64,000 nucleotides of DNA from Magnetospirillum sp. XM-1 (GTDB lineage Bacteria; Pseudomonadota; Alphaproteobacteria; Rhodospirillales; Magnetospirillaceae), in NCBI RefSeq assembly GCF_001511835.1, contig NZ_LN997848.1, positions 496,001-560,000 of the forward strand, read 5' to 3'. Below the pieces are notes generated by a model that worked only from the letters and a program-made list of their open reading frames with translations, did not search any database and was not told where the DNA came from. This document shows positions 21,121 through 30,325 of the stretch, piece by piece. Made by a program: the position numbers and the translations under genes. Each line of letters begins with the position of its first letter. The stretch's first letter is position 1.

Positions 21121-21149
21121 TTTATAAATGACCCCCTCCGCCAGAGCAA
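21121..21149 (-). promoter_or_regulatory. Sigma-70-type promoter for slt
   Basis: Minus strand TTGCTC (21149-21144), 17-nt spacer, TATAAA (21126-21121). It directs transcription toward slt across the long inverted repeat. Confidence 0.6.
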
Positions 21150-21265
21150 CGAAAAATGACTCGCGATTCATGAATGAATTGTAAATTCACCTGTGAAAAC
21201 AATGAGATAAATTGCCTCTCAGAGTCGCTGTGGCAGGACTCGGCCGCAAGCTTCATAATGGGGGA

Positions 21266-22195
21266 ATGATCGTCTCGGCCAGCTATCGCACCGACATTCC
21301 CGCCTTTTACAGCCGCTGGTTCCTCAACCGGTTCCGGGCGGGATGGGCCAAGGCGGTCAATCCCTATGGCCGGCAGGTCTCCACCATCGCGCTGCGCTCC
21401 GGCGTGGACGGCTTCGTGTTCTGGACCCGCAATCCGGGACCGTTCCGCGACGCCCTGGCGGAGGTTCGCCGGGCGGACATGCCGTTCGCCCTTCACTGCA
21501 CCCTGACCGGCTATCCCCGCGCCCTGGAAAGTTCGGTGATCGAGGTGGAGCGCTCGCTTTCCCTGATGGCCGAACTGGCCCGCACCCATGGTCCCCGCGT
21601 GGTGGTGTGGCGCTATGATCCCATTCTCGCCACCTCGCTGACGCCGCTCGACTGGCACGAGGAGAACTTCGCCCAATTGGCGGCCCGGCTCGACGGCGTC
21701 GCCGACGAGGTGTCGGTGTCCTTCGCCACCATCTACCGCAAGACCGAACGCAATCTGGCCGCGGCCGCCCGCGCCCATCGCTTCGGCTGGAGCGATCCGC
21801 CGCCCGAGGACAAGCGCGCCCTGCTGCTCCGTCTGGCCGAGCGGGGCGCTGGCCACGGCATCCGCCTGACGCTGTGCTCGCAGCCCGACCTGCTGGCGCC
21901 CGGCATCGAGCCGTCGTCGTGCATCGACGCAAGGCGGCTGGAGGACGTGGCCAGGGGCTGGGGGCTGGACCGGCGGATCAACGCCAAGGTCAAGGGCAAC
22001 CGTCCCGGCTGCCTGTGCCATGAAAGCCGGGATTTGGGCGAATACGACACCTGCCCGCACGGCTGCACCTATTGTTATGCGGTAGGCAGCCGCACCCTGG
22101 CCAAGCGCCGCCACGCCGAACACGACCCCGAGTCCGAATTCCTGCTGCCGCCGCCCTGGCTGGAGCAAAAGGAAAAGCCGCCGACCCTGCTGTGA
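21266..22195 (+). CDS. DUF1848 family protein with Cys-rich C-terminus
   Basis: About 309 aa. It starts MIVSASYRTDIPAFYSRWF with GGGGGA just upstream. Conserved DUF1848 features: FVFWTRNPGPF, VVVWRYDPI, and a C-terminal cysteine cluster (CLCHESRDLGEYDTCPHGCT, then YCYAV) likely to bind an Fe-S cluster. The family is structurally like radical-SAM spore photoproduct lyase-type proteins, and the reaction is unknown. It is divergent from slt and is followed directly by the tandem form of the dispersed hairpin element. Confidence 0.8.
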   Translation: MIVSASYRTDIPAFYSRWFLNRFRAGWAKAVNPYGRQVSTIALRSGVDGFVFWTRNPGPFRDALAEVRRADMPFALHCTLTGYPRALESSVIEVERSLSLMAELARTHGPRVVVWRYDPILATSLTPLDWHEENFAQLAARLDGVADEVSVSFATIYRKTERNLAAAARAHRFGWSDPPPEDKRALLLRLAERGAGHGIRLTLCSQPDLLAPGIEPSSCIDARRLEDVARGWGLDRRINAKVKGNRPGCLCHESRDLGEYDTCPHGCTYCYAVGSRTLAKRRHAEHDPESEFLLPPPWLEQKEKPPTLL

Positions 22196-22200
22196 GGAAG

Positions 22201-22470
22201 GCGCCCGGCGATTGAGGGACCTGAATCCATAGGCCCAAAGGGCCGCGCCGCTTATGCGGCGGAAGCCAAGCCGCCACCGGCGGCGCCCGGCAATTGAGGG
22301 ACCTGAATCCATAGGCCCAAAGGGCCGCGCCGCTTATGCGGCGGAAGCCAAGCCGCCACCGGCGGCGCCCGGCAATTGAGGGACCTGAATCCATAGGCCC
22401 AAAGGGCCGCGCCGCTTATGCGGCGGAAGCCAAGCCGCCACCGGCGGCGCCCGGCAATTGAGGGACCTGA
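22201..22470 (+). repeat. Tandem array of the multi-hairpin element (82-bp units), copy 3
   Basis: A partial unit is followed by three near-identical direct repeats with an exact 82-bp period (GATTGAGGGAC-type boundaries at 22211, 22293, 22375 and 22457). Each unit holds ATAGGCCCAAAGGGCC, GCCGC-TTAT-GCGGC, GGAAGCCAAG, CCGCC-ACC-GGCGG and GGCGCCCGGCAATTGAGGGA. It is the reverse complement of the element at the other sites and starts 6 nt after the DUF1848 stop, so orientation relative to the gene is the same. No spacers, so not CRISPR. Confidence 0.9.
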
Positions 22471-22685
22471 AAAAAATAAGTGCGGCGGCCGATGCTAGGG
22501 GGGGAAGCACCGGCCGCCGCGTCTGGCCGGCTGTCGCTCGAGAGGGGACGGGGGAGCGACGGCCTTGCGGAGGGCCATGGCGAGGATCATCGGGGCCAAT
22601 TGTGGCGATTTCATGGACGCCATGCGGAGCGGGCCCAAGAATTTGTCTTTTCCCCGGGCGGGCGTTGGGGGTAGTTTTCTTCCGC
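22471..22685. other. Intergenic stretch before acnB promoter, no gene seen
   Basis: About 215 nt of GC-rich sequence with short dyads (GCGGCGGCCGATG region; GTTGGGGGT at 22663 can pair with ACCCCCAC at 22690, flanking the acnB -35 element). Short open frames are present but have no ribosome site, family resemblance or consistent codon use. I see no gene here. Confidence 0.5.
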
Positions 22686-22713
22686 TTGAACCCCCACTTA
22701 AGGGTGGTATCCT
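22686..22713 (+). promoter_or_regulatory. Sigma-70-type promoter for acnB
   Basis: TTGAAC (22686-22691), 16-nt spacer, TATCCT (22708-22713), about 115 nt upstream of the acnB start. The spacer holds CCAC-TTAAGG-GTGG, a short dyad that could be an operator. Confidence 0.6.
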
Positions 22714-22830
22714 GCGCACCGGACACCGGGGGCCTCGGCGGCAGCCAAGGTCGCGGCGTTTGCGTGCGTCCAACGGATCGGCCGAACCACCCGGAAGTGG
22801 GGCCGCAACCTTGATCGAGAGGATTACGCC

Positions 22831-25416
22831 GTGCTTGAAGCCTATCGCCAGCATGTCGCCGAACGCGCCGCGCTCGGGATTCCCCCCCTGCCGCTGTCGG
22901 CGGAGCAGACCCAGGCCCTGGTCGGCCTGCTGCAGAACCCGCCCAAGGGCGAGGAGCAGGCCCTCGTCGATCTGATCACCTATCGCGTTCCCGCCGGCGT
23001 GGACGACGCCGCCAAGATCAAGGCCGAATTCCTGGACAAGGTGGCCAAGGGCACTGTTCCTTGCGCCCTGATCAGCCGCGAGAAGGCCGCCGAACTGCTG
23101 GGCACCATGCTGGGCGGCTTCAACGTCAAGCCGCTGATCGAGCTGCTGGGCGATTCCAAGGTCGGCGCCGTGGCCGCCGAAGGCCTGAAGAAGACCCTGC
23201 TGGTGTTCGACTTCTTCCACGATGTCAAGGAGCTGGCCGACAAGGGCAACGCCAACGCCAAGGGCGTGCTGCAGTCCTGGGCCGACGCCGAGTGGTTCAC
23301 CTCGCGTCCCGAAGTGCCGAAGTCGCTGACCGTCACCATCTTCAAGGTGACCGGCGAGACCAACACCGACGACCTGTCGCCGGCGCCCGACGCCTGGAGC
23401 CGTCCCGACATTCCGCTGCATGCGCTGGCCATGCTGAAGAACCCCCGCCCCGGCATCGAGGCGGACGAGCCCGGCAACCGCGGCCCGATCAAGCAGCTCG
23501 AGGCCCTGAAGGCCAAGGGCAACCTGGTGGCCTATGTGGGCGACGTGGTGGGCACCGGCTCGTCGCGCAAGTCGGCCACCAACAGCGTGCTGTGGTTCAC
23601 CGGCGAGGACATTCCGTTCGTCCCGAACAAGCGCTTCGGCGGCGTGTGTCTCGGCACCAAGATCGCCCCCATCTTCTACAACACCATGGAAGATGCCGGC
23701 GCGCTGCCCATCGAGCTGGACGTCAACCAGATGAACATGGGCGACGTGGTCGAGCTGCGTCCCTATGAGGGCAAGGCGCTGAAGGACGGCAAGGTCATCA
23801 GCGAGTTCACCGTCAAGTCCGAGGTGATCTTCGACGAAGTGCGCGCCGGCGGCCGCATTCCGCTGATCATCGGCCGCGGCCTGACCGCCAAGGCCCGCGA
23901 GGCCCTGGGTCTGCCGGTCTCCACCCTGTTCCGCCTGCCGGCAGTGCCCAAGGACACCGGCAAGGGCTTCAGCCTCGCCCAGAAGATGGTCGGCCGCGCC
24001 TGTGGCCTGCCCGAGGGCAAGGGCATGCGCCCCGGCACCTATTGCGAGCCCAAGATGACCACGGTCGGTTCGCAGGACACCACCGGCCCCATGACCCGCG
24101 ACGAGCTGAAGGATCTGGCCTGTCTCGGCTTCTCCGCCGACATGGTGATGCAGTCCTTCTGCCACACCGCCGCCTACCCCAAGCTGGTGGACGTCAAGAC
24201 CCACCGCGAGCTGCCGGGCTTCATCTCCACCCGCGGCGGCGTGGCGCTGCGCCCCGGCGACGGCGTCATCCACTCGTGGCTGAACCGTCTGCTGCTGCCC
24301 GACACCGTGGGCACCGGCGGCGATTCCCACACCCGCTTCCCCATCGGCATCTCCTTCCCGGCCGGTTCCGGTCTGGTGGCCTTCGCCGCCGCCACCGGCG
24401 TCATGCCGCTGGACATGCCGGAATCGGTGCTGGTCCGCTTCAAGGGTAAGATGCAGCCCGGCGTCACGCTGCGTGACCTGGTCAACGCCATCCCGCTCTA
24501 CGCCATCCGCGCCGGCCTGCTGACCGTGGAGAAGAAGGGCAAGAAGAACGTCTTCTCCGGCCGCATCCTGGAGATCGAGGGCCTGCCCGACCTCAAGGTC
24601 GAACAGGCGTTCGAACTGTCCGACGCCGCCGCCGAGCGTTCGGCCGCCGCCTGCTCGGTGCGCCTGGATAAGGCTCCGATCATCGAGTACATGACGTCGA
24701 ACATCACCCTGATGAAGTGGATGATCGCCAACGGCTACGAGGACGCCCGCACGCTGGGCCGCCGCATCAAGGCCATGGAGGCCTGGATCAAGAAGCCGGA
24801 CCTGCTGGCCCCCGACGCCGATGCCGAATACGCCGCCGTGATCGAGATCGATCTGGCCGACGTCAAGGAGCCCATCGTCGCCTGCCCGAACGATCCCGAC
24901 GACGTCAAGCTGCTGTCCGAAGTGGCCGGCGCCCATATCGACGAGGTGTTCATCGGCTCGTGCATGACCAATATCGGTCACTTCCGCGCCGCCGGGAAGG
25001 TGCTGGAGGGCAAGTCCGACATCCCCACCCGCCTGTGGATCGCGCCGCCCACCAAGATGGACGCCATGATCCTCAACGAGGAAGGCTACTACTCGGTGTT
25101 GGGCAAGTCGGGCGCGCGCATGGAAATGCCGGGCTGCAGCCTGTGCATGGGCAACCAGGCGCAGATCCGCAAGGGCTCGACCGCCATGTCCACCTCGACG
25201 CGGAACTTCCCCAACCGTCTGGGCATCGACACCAATGTCTATCTCGGCTCCGCCGAGCTGGCCGCCGTCTGCGCCCTGATGGGCAAGATCCCGACGGTCG
25301 CCGAGTATCTGGAGCAGGTGAACGTGGTCAACGCCAAGGCCGCCGACGTCTATCGCTACATGAACTTCGACAAGATCGCCGAGTTCAGCGACGTGGCCGC
25401 CAAGGTCGCCGTCTGA
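22831..25416 (+). CDS. acnB: Bifunctional aconitate hydratase 2 (aconitase B)
   Basis: An 861-aa TCA-cycle enzyme converting citrate to isocitrate via a [4Fe-4S] cluster. It has the AcnB-specific N-terminal HEAT-like domain (residues 1-160), the swivel domain (about 165-380) and the catalytic domains with [24 protein letters not shown] and [11 protein letters not shown] (cluster cysteines). The GTG at 22831 is the start: GAGAGGA lies 8 nt upstream and the product begins [16 protein letters not shown]. Own promoter and terminator. Confidence 0.97.
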   Translation: MLEAYRQHVAERAALGIPPLPLSAEQTQALVGLLQNPPKGEEQALVDLITYRVPAGVDDAAKIKAEFLDKVAKGTVPCALISREKAAELLGTMLGGFNVKPLIELLGDSKVGAVAAEGLKKTLLVFDFFHDVKELADKGNANAKGVLQSWADAEWFTSRPEVPKSLTVTIFKVTGETNTDDLSPAPDAWSRPDIPLHALAMLKNPRPGIEADEPGNRGPIKQLEALKAKGNLVAYVGDVVGTGSSRKSATNSVLWFTGEDIPFVPNKRFGGVCLGTKIAPIFYNTMEDAGALPIELDVNQMNMGDVVELRPYEGKALKDGKVISEFTVKSEVIFDEVRAGGRIPLIIGRGLTAKAREALGLPVSTLFRLPAVPKDTGKGFSLAQKMVGRACGLPEGKGMRPGTYCEPKMTTVGSQDTTGPMTRDELKDLACLGFSADMVMQSFCHTAAYPKLVDVKTHRELPGFISTRGGVALRPGDGVIHSWLNRLLLPDTVGTGGDSHTRFPIGISFPAGSGLVAFAAATGVMPLDMPESVLVRFKGKMQPGVTLRDLVNAIPLYAIRAGLLTVEKKGKKNVFSGRILEIEGLPDLKVEQAFELSDAAAERSAAACSVRLDKAPIIEYMTSNITLMKWMIANGYEDARTLGRRIKAMEAWIKKPDLLAPDADAEYAAVIEIDLADVKEPIVACPNDPDDVKLLSEVAGAHIDEVFIGSCMTNIGHFRAAGKVLEGKSDIPTRLWIAPPTKMDAMILNEEGYYSVLGKSGARMEMPGCSLCMGNQAQIRKGSTAMSTSTRNFPNRLGIDTNVYLGSAELAAVCALMGKIPTVAEYLEQVNVVNAKAADVYRYMNFDKIAEFSDVAAKVAV

Positions 25417-25438
25417 CCCGGACGTAATTGATCAAGCG

Positions 25439-25471
25439 AAACCCCCGCCGGGCAGCCGGCGGGGGTTTTTC
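25439..25471 (+). terminator. Intrinsic terminator of acnB
   Basis: AAACCCCCGCCGG-GCAG-CCGGCGGGGGTTTTT: an 10-bp GC stem with a tetraloop and T5, starting 23 nt after the acnB stop. Confidence 0.92.
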
Positions 25472-25548
25472 TCCTTCTGATGATCGTTGCTGTCTCATTG
25501 CCACCATGGCATGCTGTCGATGTAGCCCCACGCTCCGTGGTGGAGGCC

Positions 25549-26319
25549 ATGTCCCAGACCCGTCGAATTCCGCCCAGTGGCAATCCCCTCATCGACCAGC
25601 AGCACGACCGGCTGAACACGCTGATTCACCAGGCGGTGCTGGCGGCGCGCGACGATGACGGGTCGGCGGCGTTCGGGGCGGCCCTGGTCGAATTCCGCCG
25701 TGCGCTCGCCCGCCATTTCGCGGTGGAGAAGGTGATTTTCAGCGGCGCGGGCTTCGACGCGGCGGCCAGCCATGACGGCGCCCATGCCGTGATCCTTCGG
25801 CGCCTGGACGGCATCCTCGAATCGCTGGATTTGTTCGGGACGCCCACCGCCCGCCACTTCATCCTCGACGAGCTGGAGCAGACCCTGCTGGACCACGAGA
25901 TGCTGGAGGATGCCGCCTATTGGGACGCCGTCCGCGCCCATTCCGGCAATCCGGTCCTGAAGTGGAGCGACCTGATGGTCATCGGCATCGATTGGGTGGA
26001 CGACCAGCATCGCGCGATGGTGGACCTGTTCAACCAGATGTCATGCGCCGCCCAGGCCCGGGCGCATGCCGCCTGCGCCGATCTGCTGGGCCGGTTTCTC
26101 GAGCTGACCCGCGCTCACTTCGCCGCCGAGGAGCGGTATCTGGAGGCGAGGGGCCGGCCGCTGCCCCATCACCGTGCCGAGCATGCCCGCATGCTGGCCC
26201 AGTTGGACGAGCTGGCGGCCGCCGATGGGCACGACCTTGGCGTCCTGGTGGACCATTACCTGCGGTTCTGGGTGATGGAGCATATCCTGGGCATCGACCG
26301 CCAGGATCTGACGGCTTAA
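25549..26319 (+). CDS. Tandem hemerythrin-domain protein
   Basis: About 256 aa with two hemerythrin-like four-helix domains. The second (about 135-256) is canonical: VDDQHRAMVDLFNQM, HFAAEERYLE, PHHRAEH and HILGID give the di-iron His/Glu/Asp set that binds O2. The first (about 10-130) keeps DQQHDRLNTLIHQ and HFAVEKVIF but its third and fourth His positions are altered (DGAHAV, LLDHEMLED), so its iron site may be degenerate. No signal peptide or output domain. The ATG at 25549 follows GGAGG at only 2 nt, so an upstream start is possible. Confidence 0.8.
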   Translation: MSQTRRIPPSGNPLIDQQHDRLNTLIHQAVLAARDDDGSAAFGAALVEFRRALARHFAVEKVIFSGAGFDAAASHDGAHAVILRRLDGILESLDLFGTPTARHFILDELEQTLLDHEMLEDAAYWDAVRAHSGNPVLKWSDLMVIGIDWVDDQHRAMVDLFNQMSCAAQARAHAACADLLGRFLELTRAHFAAEERYLEARGRPLPHHRAEHARMLAQLDELAAADGHDLGVLVDHYLRFWVMEHILGIDRQDLTA

Positions 26320-26351
26320 GGCGGGCGCGAGCGCCCGCCTTGCCGTGGCGT

Positions 26352-27281
26352 TCAGCCGCGCCGGACCTGCAGCCGCCCCAGGCGGGCCTGGTCGTAGCGG
26401 TTCAGCTCGTTGCGGCGGATCAGGGTGCGGATCGTCTGGACATAGGCGTCGCCGCGCTCGGAATAGCTAGACAGCGCCGCCGCCATGGCATGGCCGTCCG
26501 GCTGCCCTCCCTCGCCGCGCGTCTGGGCGCGCGCCCGGCGCAGACCCTCGTAGGCCCGGTGGGTGTTGAGGTTGTGCACATAGGCGCGCACCGCCTCGTA
26601 CAGCGTGGTGAAGTTGCGCATGCCCGAGCCGTCGGCCGAGGCCTCGACCGTATGGCCGAACAGGTTGCGCGAGCGGCGCACCAGCTTCGATGTGCCCCAG
26701 CCGGATTCCTCGGCCGATTGGGCCAGCGCCAGGGACGGCGGCACCACGTCGACGCGCGACAGCAGCTTGCGCAGATTGCCGTCGTCGACCTCGTAGCGGT
26801 TGGCCAGATCGGCCAGCCAGGCCTGATCCGAGGCGGCGATGTGCAGGCGGTTGGCCTTGCGGTTCATGATGTCGAGCAGGCGCGAGCGCTCGGCGGCGAT
26901 CTCTTCGTCCACCGCCAGCACCAGGGGCAGCATGACGCGCAGGAACACCGCCTTCTTGCCCTCGATGTCGGGCAGGTCGTCGATGTCGCCGGGAACATTG
27001 GGCAGGAACAGCGGCGGCACATCGGCCTGACCGGCCGCCACCGCTTCGAGGCGATAGCCCATGCGGTCGAGGGCGGCGTTGAGCCGGGCAGCGTTGCTGA
27101 CGTCGTCGCCGGTGAGGATCGCGCCTTGCGGCTGTACGGCCTCGCTCACCAGGGGACGGGGGACCGCGACGGGCGCGGCTTTGTCTTGAAGAACCATCCA
27201 GTAGAGCCCGCCAACTGCGCCCAAAAGGGCGGCGAAACTGGCGGCTGTGAAGATTCGGGATCCGATCGACCCGGGTCGCAT
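26352..27281 (-). CDS. Bax-like glucosaminidase-domain protein
   Basis: A 309-aa protein with one N-terminal membrane anchor (about residues 10-28) and a periplasmic glucosaminidase domain: FLRVMLPLVLAVDEEIAAER, PPSLALAQSAEESGWGTSKL (catalytic Glu) and SRNLFGHTVEASADGSG. This matches E. coli Bax and related N-acetylglucosaminidase-fold proteins that trim peptidoglycan. It converges with the hemerythrin gene at a 32-nt gap and has an isolated position. Confidence 0.85.
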   Translation of the reverse strand: MRPGSIGSRIFTAASFAALLGAVGGLYWMVLQDKAAPVAVPRPLVSEAVQPQGAILTGDDVSNAARLNAALDRMGYRLEAVAAGQADVPPLFLPNVPGDIDDLPDIEGKKAVFLRVMLPLVLAVDEEIAAERSRLLDIMNRKANRLHIAASDQAWLADLANRYEVDDGNLRKLLSRVDVVPPSLALAQSAEESGWGTSKLVRRSRNLFGHTVEASADGSGMRNFTTLYEAVRAYVHNLNTHRAYEGLRRARAQTRGEGGQPDGHAMAAALSSYSERGDAYVQTIRTLIRRNELNRYDQARLGRLQVRRG

Positions 27282-27377
27282 ATCGGGCGGCCTCCGTTTT
27301 GTTGCAGTGCAATATCGGCAACGACCTTACCCGAGGCCATTGAGCTAGATCAACCAAAAACCGCCCGGCATATGAAC

Positions 27378-27417
27378 AAAAAAAGAACGCGCCCCGGGCC
27401 GAGGGCTCGGGACGCGT
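27378..27417 (-). terminator. Intrinsic terminator of nfuA
   Basis: Minus strand ACGCGTCCCGAG-CC-CTCGGCCCGGGGCGCGT stem followed by TTCTTTTTTTG, 27 nt after the nfuA stop. Confidence 0.85.
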
Positions 27418-27443
27418 CCAACAAAGCGTGCGATCAGAGGTGG

Positions 27444-27992
27444 TTAGTCCACCGCCTGAACGGCCATCACCTCGGGAACATAATACTTCAGCATGTTCTC
27501 GATACCGTGCTTCAGGGTGGCGCTGGAGCTGGGACAGCCCGAGCAGGCGCCCTGCAGGTGCAGGTAGACGATGCCATCCTCGAAGGCGCGGAAGATGATG
27601 TCGCCGCCGTCCTGGGCCACGGCCGGACGCACGCGGGTATCGAGCAGCTCCTTGATCTGCATGACGATGCCGTCGTCGTCGCCGGTGGCGGCGGCCGCCT
27701 CGGAGCCGGGATTGATCACCGGGTCGCCGGAATTGTAGTGGTCCATGATGGCCGCCAGCACCTGGGGCTTGACCACCTGCCAGTCGGCGGCATCGGCCTT
27801 GGCAACGGTGATGAAGTCGGTGCCGAGGAACACGCTGCCCACGCCGTCGATGGCGAACAGGCGGGTGGCGAGCGGCGAGCCCGAGGCGCGCGACGCATCG
27901 GCGAAATCGGCGGTGCCCTGGCCCATCACCACGGTGCCGGGGAGGAACTTCAGGGTGGCGGGATTGGGGGTGGGTTCGGTCTGGATGAACAT
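27444..27992 (-). CDS. nfuA: NifU-family Fe-S cluster carrier (NfuA-like)
   Basis: A 182-aa cytosolic protein. The N-terminal Nfu_N domain (MFIQTEPTPNPATLKFLPG, residues 1-90) is followed by a NifU C-terminal domain with VRPAVAQDGGDIIF and the cluster-binding CxxC in GACSGCPSSSATL. It receives and delivers [4Fe-4S] clusters; aconitase B nearby is a typical client, though the link is only positional. The ATG at 27992 gives the family N-terminus exactly. Confidence 0.95.
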   Translation of the reverse strand: MFIQTEPTPNPATLKFLPGTVVMGQGTADFADASRASGSPLATRLFAIDGVGSVFLGTDFITVAKADAADWQVVKPQVLAAIMDHYNSGDPVINPGSEAAAATGDDDGIVMQIKELLDTRVRPAVAQDGGDIIFRAFEDGIVYLHLQGACSGCPSSSATLKHGIENMLKYYVPEVMAVQAVD

Positions 27993-28137
27993 GGGGGTCC
28001 TTACGATTCGGGGCACGAAAACTGCCCCATAGTAGATGGCGTCACCTATCTCCGAGTCAAGGAGTAGGAAGTAAGGGACCGCATGGCGCCGACGCGGGCC
28101 GGACGGCGGGGAGACGGGCGGGGCCGACAGGATTAAG

Positions 28138-28169
28138 TTGACTAGGAAACAAGATCGATATAGTTTCCT
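28138..28169 (+). promoter_or_regulatory. Promoter overlapped by an inverted repeat, upstream of marR-like gene
   Basis: TTGACT (28138-28143) lies before TATAGT (28159-28164, 15 nt) or TAGTTT (28161-28166, 17 nt). AGGAAAC (28144-28150) and GTTTCCT (28163-28169) are perfect arms 12 nt apart that cover the promoter. This layout fits autorepression by the MarR protein encoded 22 nt downstream. Confidence 0.6.
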
Positions 28170-28191
28170 TGTAAACTTCAAGGACGCCCCG

Positions 28192-28644
28192 ATGACCGCC
28201 GTCTCGAACTTGGCCGCCCATGCGGGTTACTGGCTGCGGATGGTTTCCAACGCCGTGTCGCATGACTTCGCCCGCAAGGTTGCGGCGGAGGGGGTCACGG
28301 TCGCGGAATGGACCCTCATGCGCGCCCTTTACGACCACCAGGCCATGGCGCCCACGGTCCTGGCCAGGAAGATGGGAATGACCAAGGGCGCCATCAGCAA
28401 GCTTGCCGACCGGCTGCTGGAAAAGGGCCTTCTCGCCCGCCAGGACAACCCCGGCGACAGGCGGGCGCACAGCCTTGCCCTGACGGCCTTGGGGCGGAGC
28501 AAGGTGCCGGTCCTGGCGGCGCTGGCCGATGCCAACGATGCCGAGTATTTCGGCGTCCTGACCCTTAAGGAGCGCGGGGATCTGGACCGGATTCTGAAGA
28601 CCCTGGCCGAGAAGCGGGGTTTGACCTCCGTCCCCGTGGACTGA
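28192..28644 (+). CDS. MarR family transcriptional regulator
   Basis: A 150-aa winged-helix regulator. VAEWTLMRALYDHQAMAPTV, KMGMTKGAISKLADRLLEKG (recognition helix) and DRRAHSLALTALG (wing) are typical. The ATG at 28192 is supported by AAGGA 7 nt upstream; the longer frame lacks a site. Likely co-transcribed with the DUF1398 gene 20 nt downstream and probably autoregulated through the inverted repeat over its promoter. Ligand unknown. Confidence 0.9.
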   Translation: MTAVSNLAAHAGYWLRMVSNAVSHDFARKVAAEGVTVAEWTLMRALYDHQAMAPTVLARKMGMTKGAISKLADRLLEKGLLARQDNPGDRRAHSLALTALGRSKVPVLAALADANDAEYFGVLTLKERGDLDRILKTLAEKRGLTSVPVD

Positions 28645-28663
28645 GCTGAGAAGGAAACACGCC

Positions 28664-29092
28664 ATGGACCCGGACCGGATCGCCGTCGCAACAGCCTGCC
28701 TGCATGCCGCCCACGACGGCAGTCTCGGCTTTCCCGAAATCGTCGGCCGGCTGGCCGCGGCCGGGTTCGAGGGCTATCTGGTGGATTACCGCGACGAGAG
28801 CCAGACCTATTACCTGGACGGCGGCGACAGCGTGGTCCTCGATATGCCGTCATCGGCCGGGGCCATTCCGGCCGCCTTCGACGCCGCCCGGATCGGGACG
28901 CTGGTGCGCTGGGCGCAGGCGGGCGGGTCCGATTACAGCTATCAACGATTCTGCGAGAAGGCGAAGGCCGCCGGCTGCGCGGGCTATCTGGTCTCGTTCC
29001 CCGGCCGCCGGGTGGTCTATTTCGGCCGGACGGCCGAAACGCATGTGGAGCATTTCCCCGATGAGTCCGGGGTGCCGCCCAAGCCTAGCTGA
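28664..29092 (+). CDS. DUF1398 family protein (YbcV-like)
   Basis: A 142-aa soluble protein starting MDPDRIAVATACLHAAHDGS with AAGGAAA upstream. The phrases DYRDESQTYYLDG, DYSYQRFCEKAKAAGCAGYL and GRRVVYFGRTAETHVEHFP match DUF1398. Function unknown. It follows the MarR gene by 20 nt, so it is the probable target of that regulator, and its last 8 nt overlap the convergent uspA-like gene. Confidence 0.85.
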   Translation: MDPDRIAVATACLHAAHDGSLGFPEIVGRLAAAGFEGYLVDYRDESQTYYLDGGDSVVLDMPSSAGAIPAAFDAARIGTLVRWAQAGGSDYSYQRFCEKAKAAGCAGYLVSFPGRRVVYFGRTAETHVEHFPDESGVPPKPS

Positions 29093-29552
29093 TGGCGTCG
29101 ATCTGCTCGGGCGTCAGGCTGCCCGGCACCAGGGTGAGCGGCACGCGCAGTTTGCCGATATACTTGCCGCTCAGCGCGGTGACCAGGGGCCCCGGCCCGC
29201 TGGGCCCGGTATCGGCGGCCAGCACCAGCACCGAGATGGAGGGCTCCTCGGCGATCAGGGCGATCAGCTCGTCCCTGGGGCTGCCCTCGCGCACGTAGAG
29301 CACTGGCATGTGGCCGGACAGCTGGTTGACGTCGCCGGCCAGGCGGTTGAGAAGCTCCTCGGCCGCCTCGCGCGCTTCGGCCCGCATCAGATTGCCGATG
29401 GAGGCGAAGTGCTCGTACTCGGTGGGCTCGATCACGCGCAGCAGCGCCACCTGACCGCCGGAGGAATAGGCCCGGCGGCAGGCGAAGCGCAGCGCCGCCT
29501 GCATCTCGGGCGAATCGTCCACCACCACCAGGAAAACGCGATTGGTCGGCAT
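29085..29552 (-). CDS. Universal stress protein (UspA family)
   Basis: A 155-aa UspA-fold protein: FLVVVDDSPEMQAALRFAC opens the alpha/beta fold and the C-terminal GKYIGKLRVPLTLVPGS region matches the family. The strict ATP-binding GxxGx9G(S/T) motif is not clear, so nucleotide binding is uncertain. It lies at the 3' end of a minus-strand run with the TIGR02186 and TSUP genes. Confidence 0.82.
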   Translation of the reverse strand: MPTNRVFLVVVDDSPEMQAALRFACRRAYSSGGQVALLRVIEPTEYEHFASIGNLMRAEAREAAEELLNRLAGDVNQLSGHMPVLYVREGSPRDELIALIAEEPSISVLVLAADTGPSGPGPLVTALSGKYIGKLRVPLTLVPGSLTPEQIDAIS

Positions 29553-29575
29553 GATGATGCCCTCCCCGGATTGAC

Positions 29576-30325
29576 TCAGGCTTTCTTGAAGACCACGGCG
29601 GCCAGCCAGCCGGCGAAGGCGGCGAGCGCGATGGCGATGAGGCCGTAGGCCGCCGCCTGCTGATGGGCGAAGTCGTAGACGTCGGCGCCGATGCCGATCT
29701 TGCTGACCACCAGCGGCGTGGTCTGGGCGCTGACCACCTGGCCGCCCACCATCAGGTAGACCTCGACCATGTAGACGCCCACCGGCACGTTGGCGGGAAA
29801 ATGCACGTCGGTGCGGAACAGGCGCTGGCTCAGCATGCCGATGTCGGTGACCTTGTCGCCGTAAAGGCCCTTCTTCTGGTTCAGGCGGATCAGCGCCCGG
29901 CGGTACTGTTCCAGGTCGGCGCCGGCATCCTTGACCCGGATGTCCAGATCCAGATGATCCAGCCCGATCTGGTGGCGTCCCAGGATGCCGGGCGGGGCCA
30001 GCTGGTCCAGGGGGCGGGTCGAGGCCACGTGATAGAACGACGGCGCGTTGTCCACCTTGGCGATGCCGGAATTGATCCAGATGCCGGCGGCGCGGTCCTT
30101 GCGCCGCAGGGTCTCGGTCTTGTTGGGGCCGCGCACCACCACCACCACGTCGCCGTTCTTGCCGTCGCCGACCTCCTCGATGGCGCCGAACAGCAGGACG
30201 TCGGTGCCGGCGAAACCGGTGGTGATGGCCACCAGATGCTTGGACAGGTCGGCGACCAGCGGCTCGACCGCCTGGGCGCGGGCGGCGGGCAGCAGCAAAA
30301 GGAGGGCGAGGAGCAGGCGTCGCAT
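29576..30325 (-). CDS. TIGR02186-type membrane-anchored periplasmic protein
   Basis: A 249-aa protein with a signal peptide (MRRLLLALLLLLPAARAQA), a long extracytoplasmic part and one C-terminal transmembrane helix (about 222-246). Internal landmarks: AGTDVLLFGAIEE, VVVVRGPNKTETLRRKDRAA and FPANVPVGVYMVEVYL. This family regularly accompanies TauE/SafE-type permeases, as here (one-base overlap with the permease stop). Probably an accessory subunit; function unknown. Confidence 0.82.
   Translation of the reverse strand: MRRLLLALLLLLPAARAQAVEPLVADLSKHLVAITTGFAGTDVLLFGAIEEVGDGKNGDVVVVVRGPNKTETLRRKDRAAGIWINSGIAKVDNAPSFYHVASTRPLDQLAPPGILGRHQIGLDHLDLDIRVKDAGADLEQYRRALIRLNQKKGLYGDKVTDIGMLSQRLFRTDVHFPANVPVGVYMVEVYLMVGGQVVSAQTTPLVVSKIGIGADVYDFAHQQAAAYGLIAIALAAFAGWLAAVVFKKA

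Noticed and set aside
22211..22456. CRISPR array
   Set aside because: Repeats are contiguous 82-bp units without spacers and match the dispersed hairpin element elsewhere.
21122..22726. Minus-strand frames through the 82-bp repeats
   Set aside because: They read repeat units and the DUF1848 antisense; no start signals.
22565..22975. 136-aa open frame before and into acnB
   Set aside because: Crosses the acnB promoter and start in another frame, Arg/Pro-rich, no ribosome site.
25427..25436. FNR-like TTGATCAA after acnB
   Set aside because: The half-sites are adjacent without the four-base spacer and the position is downstream of the gene.
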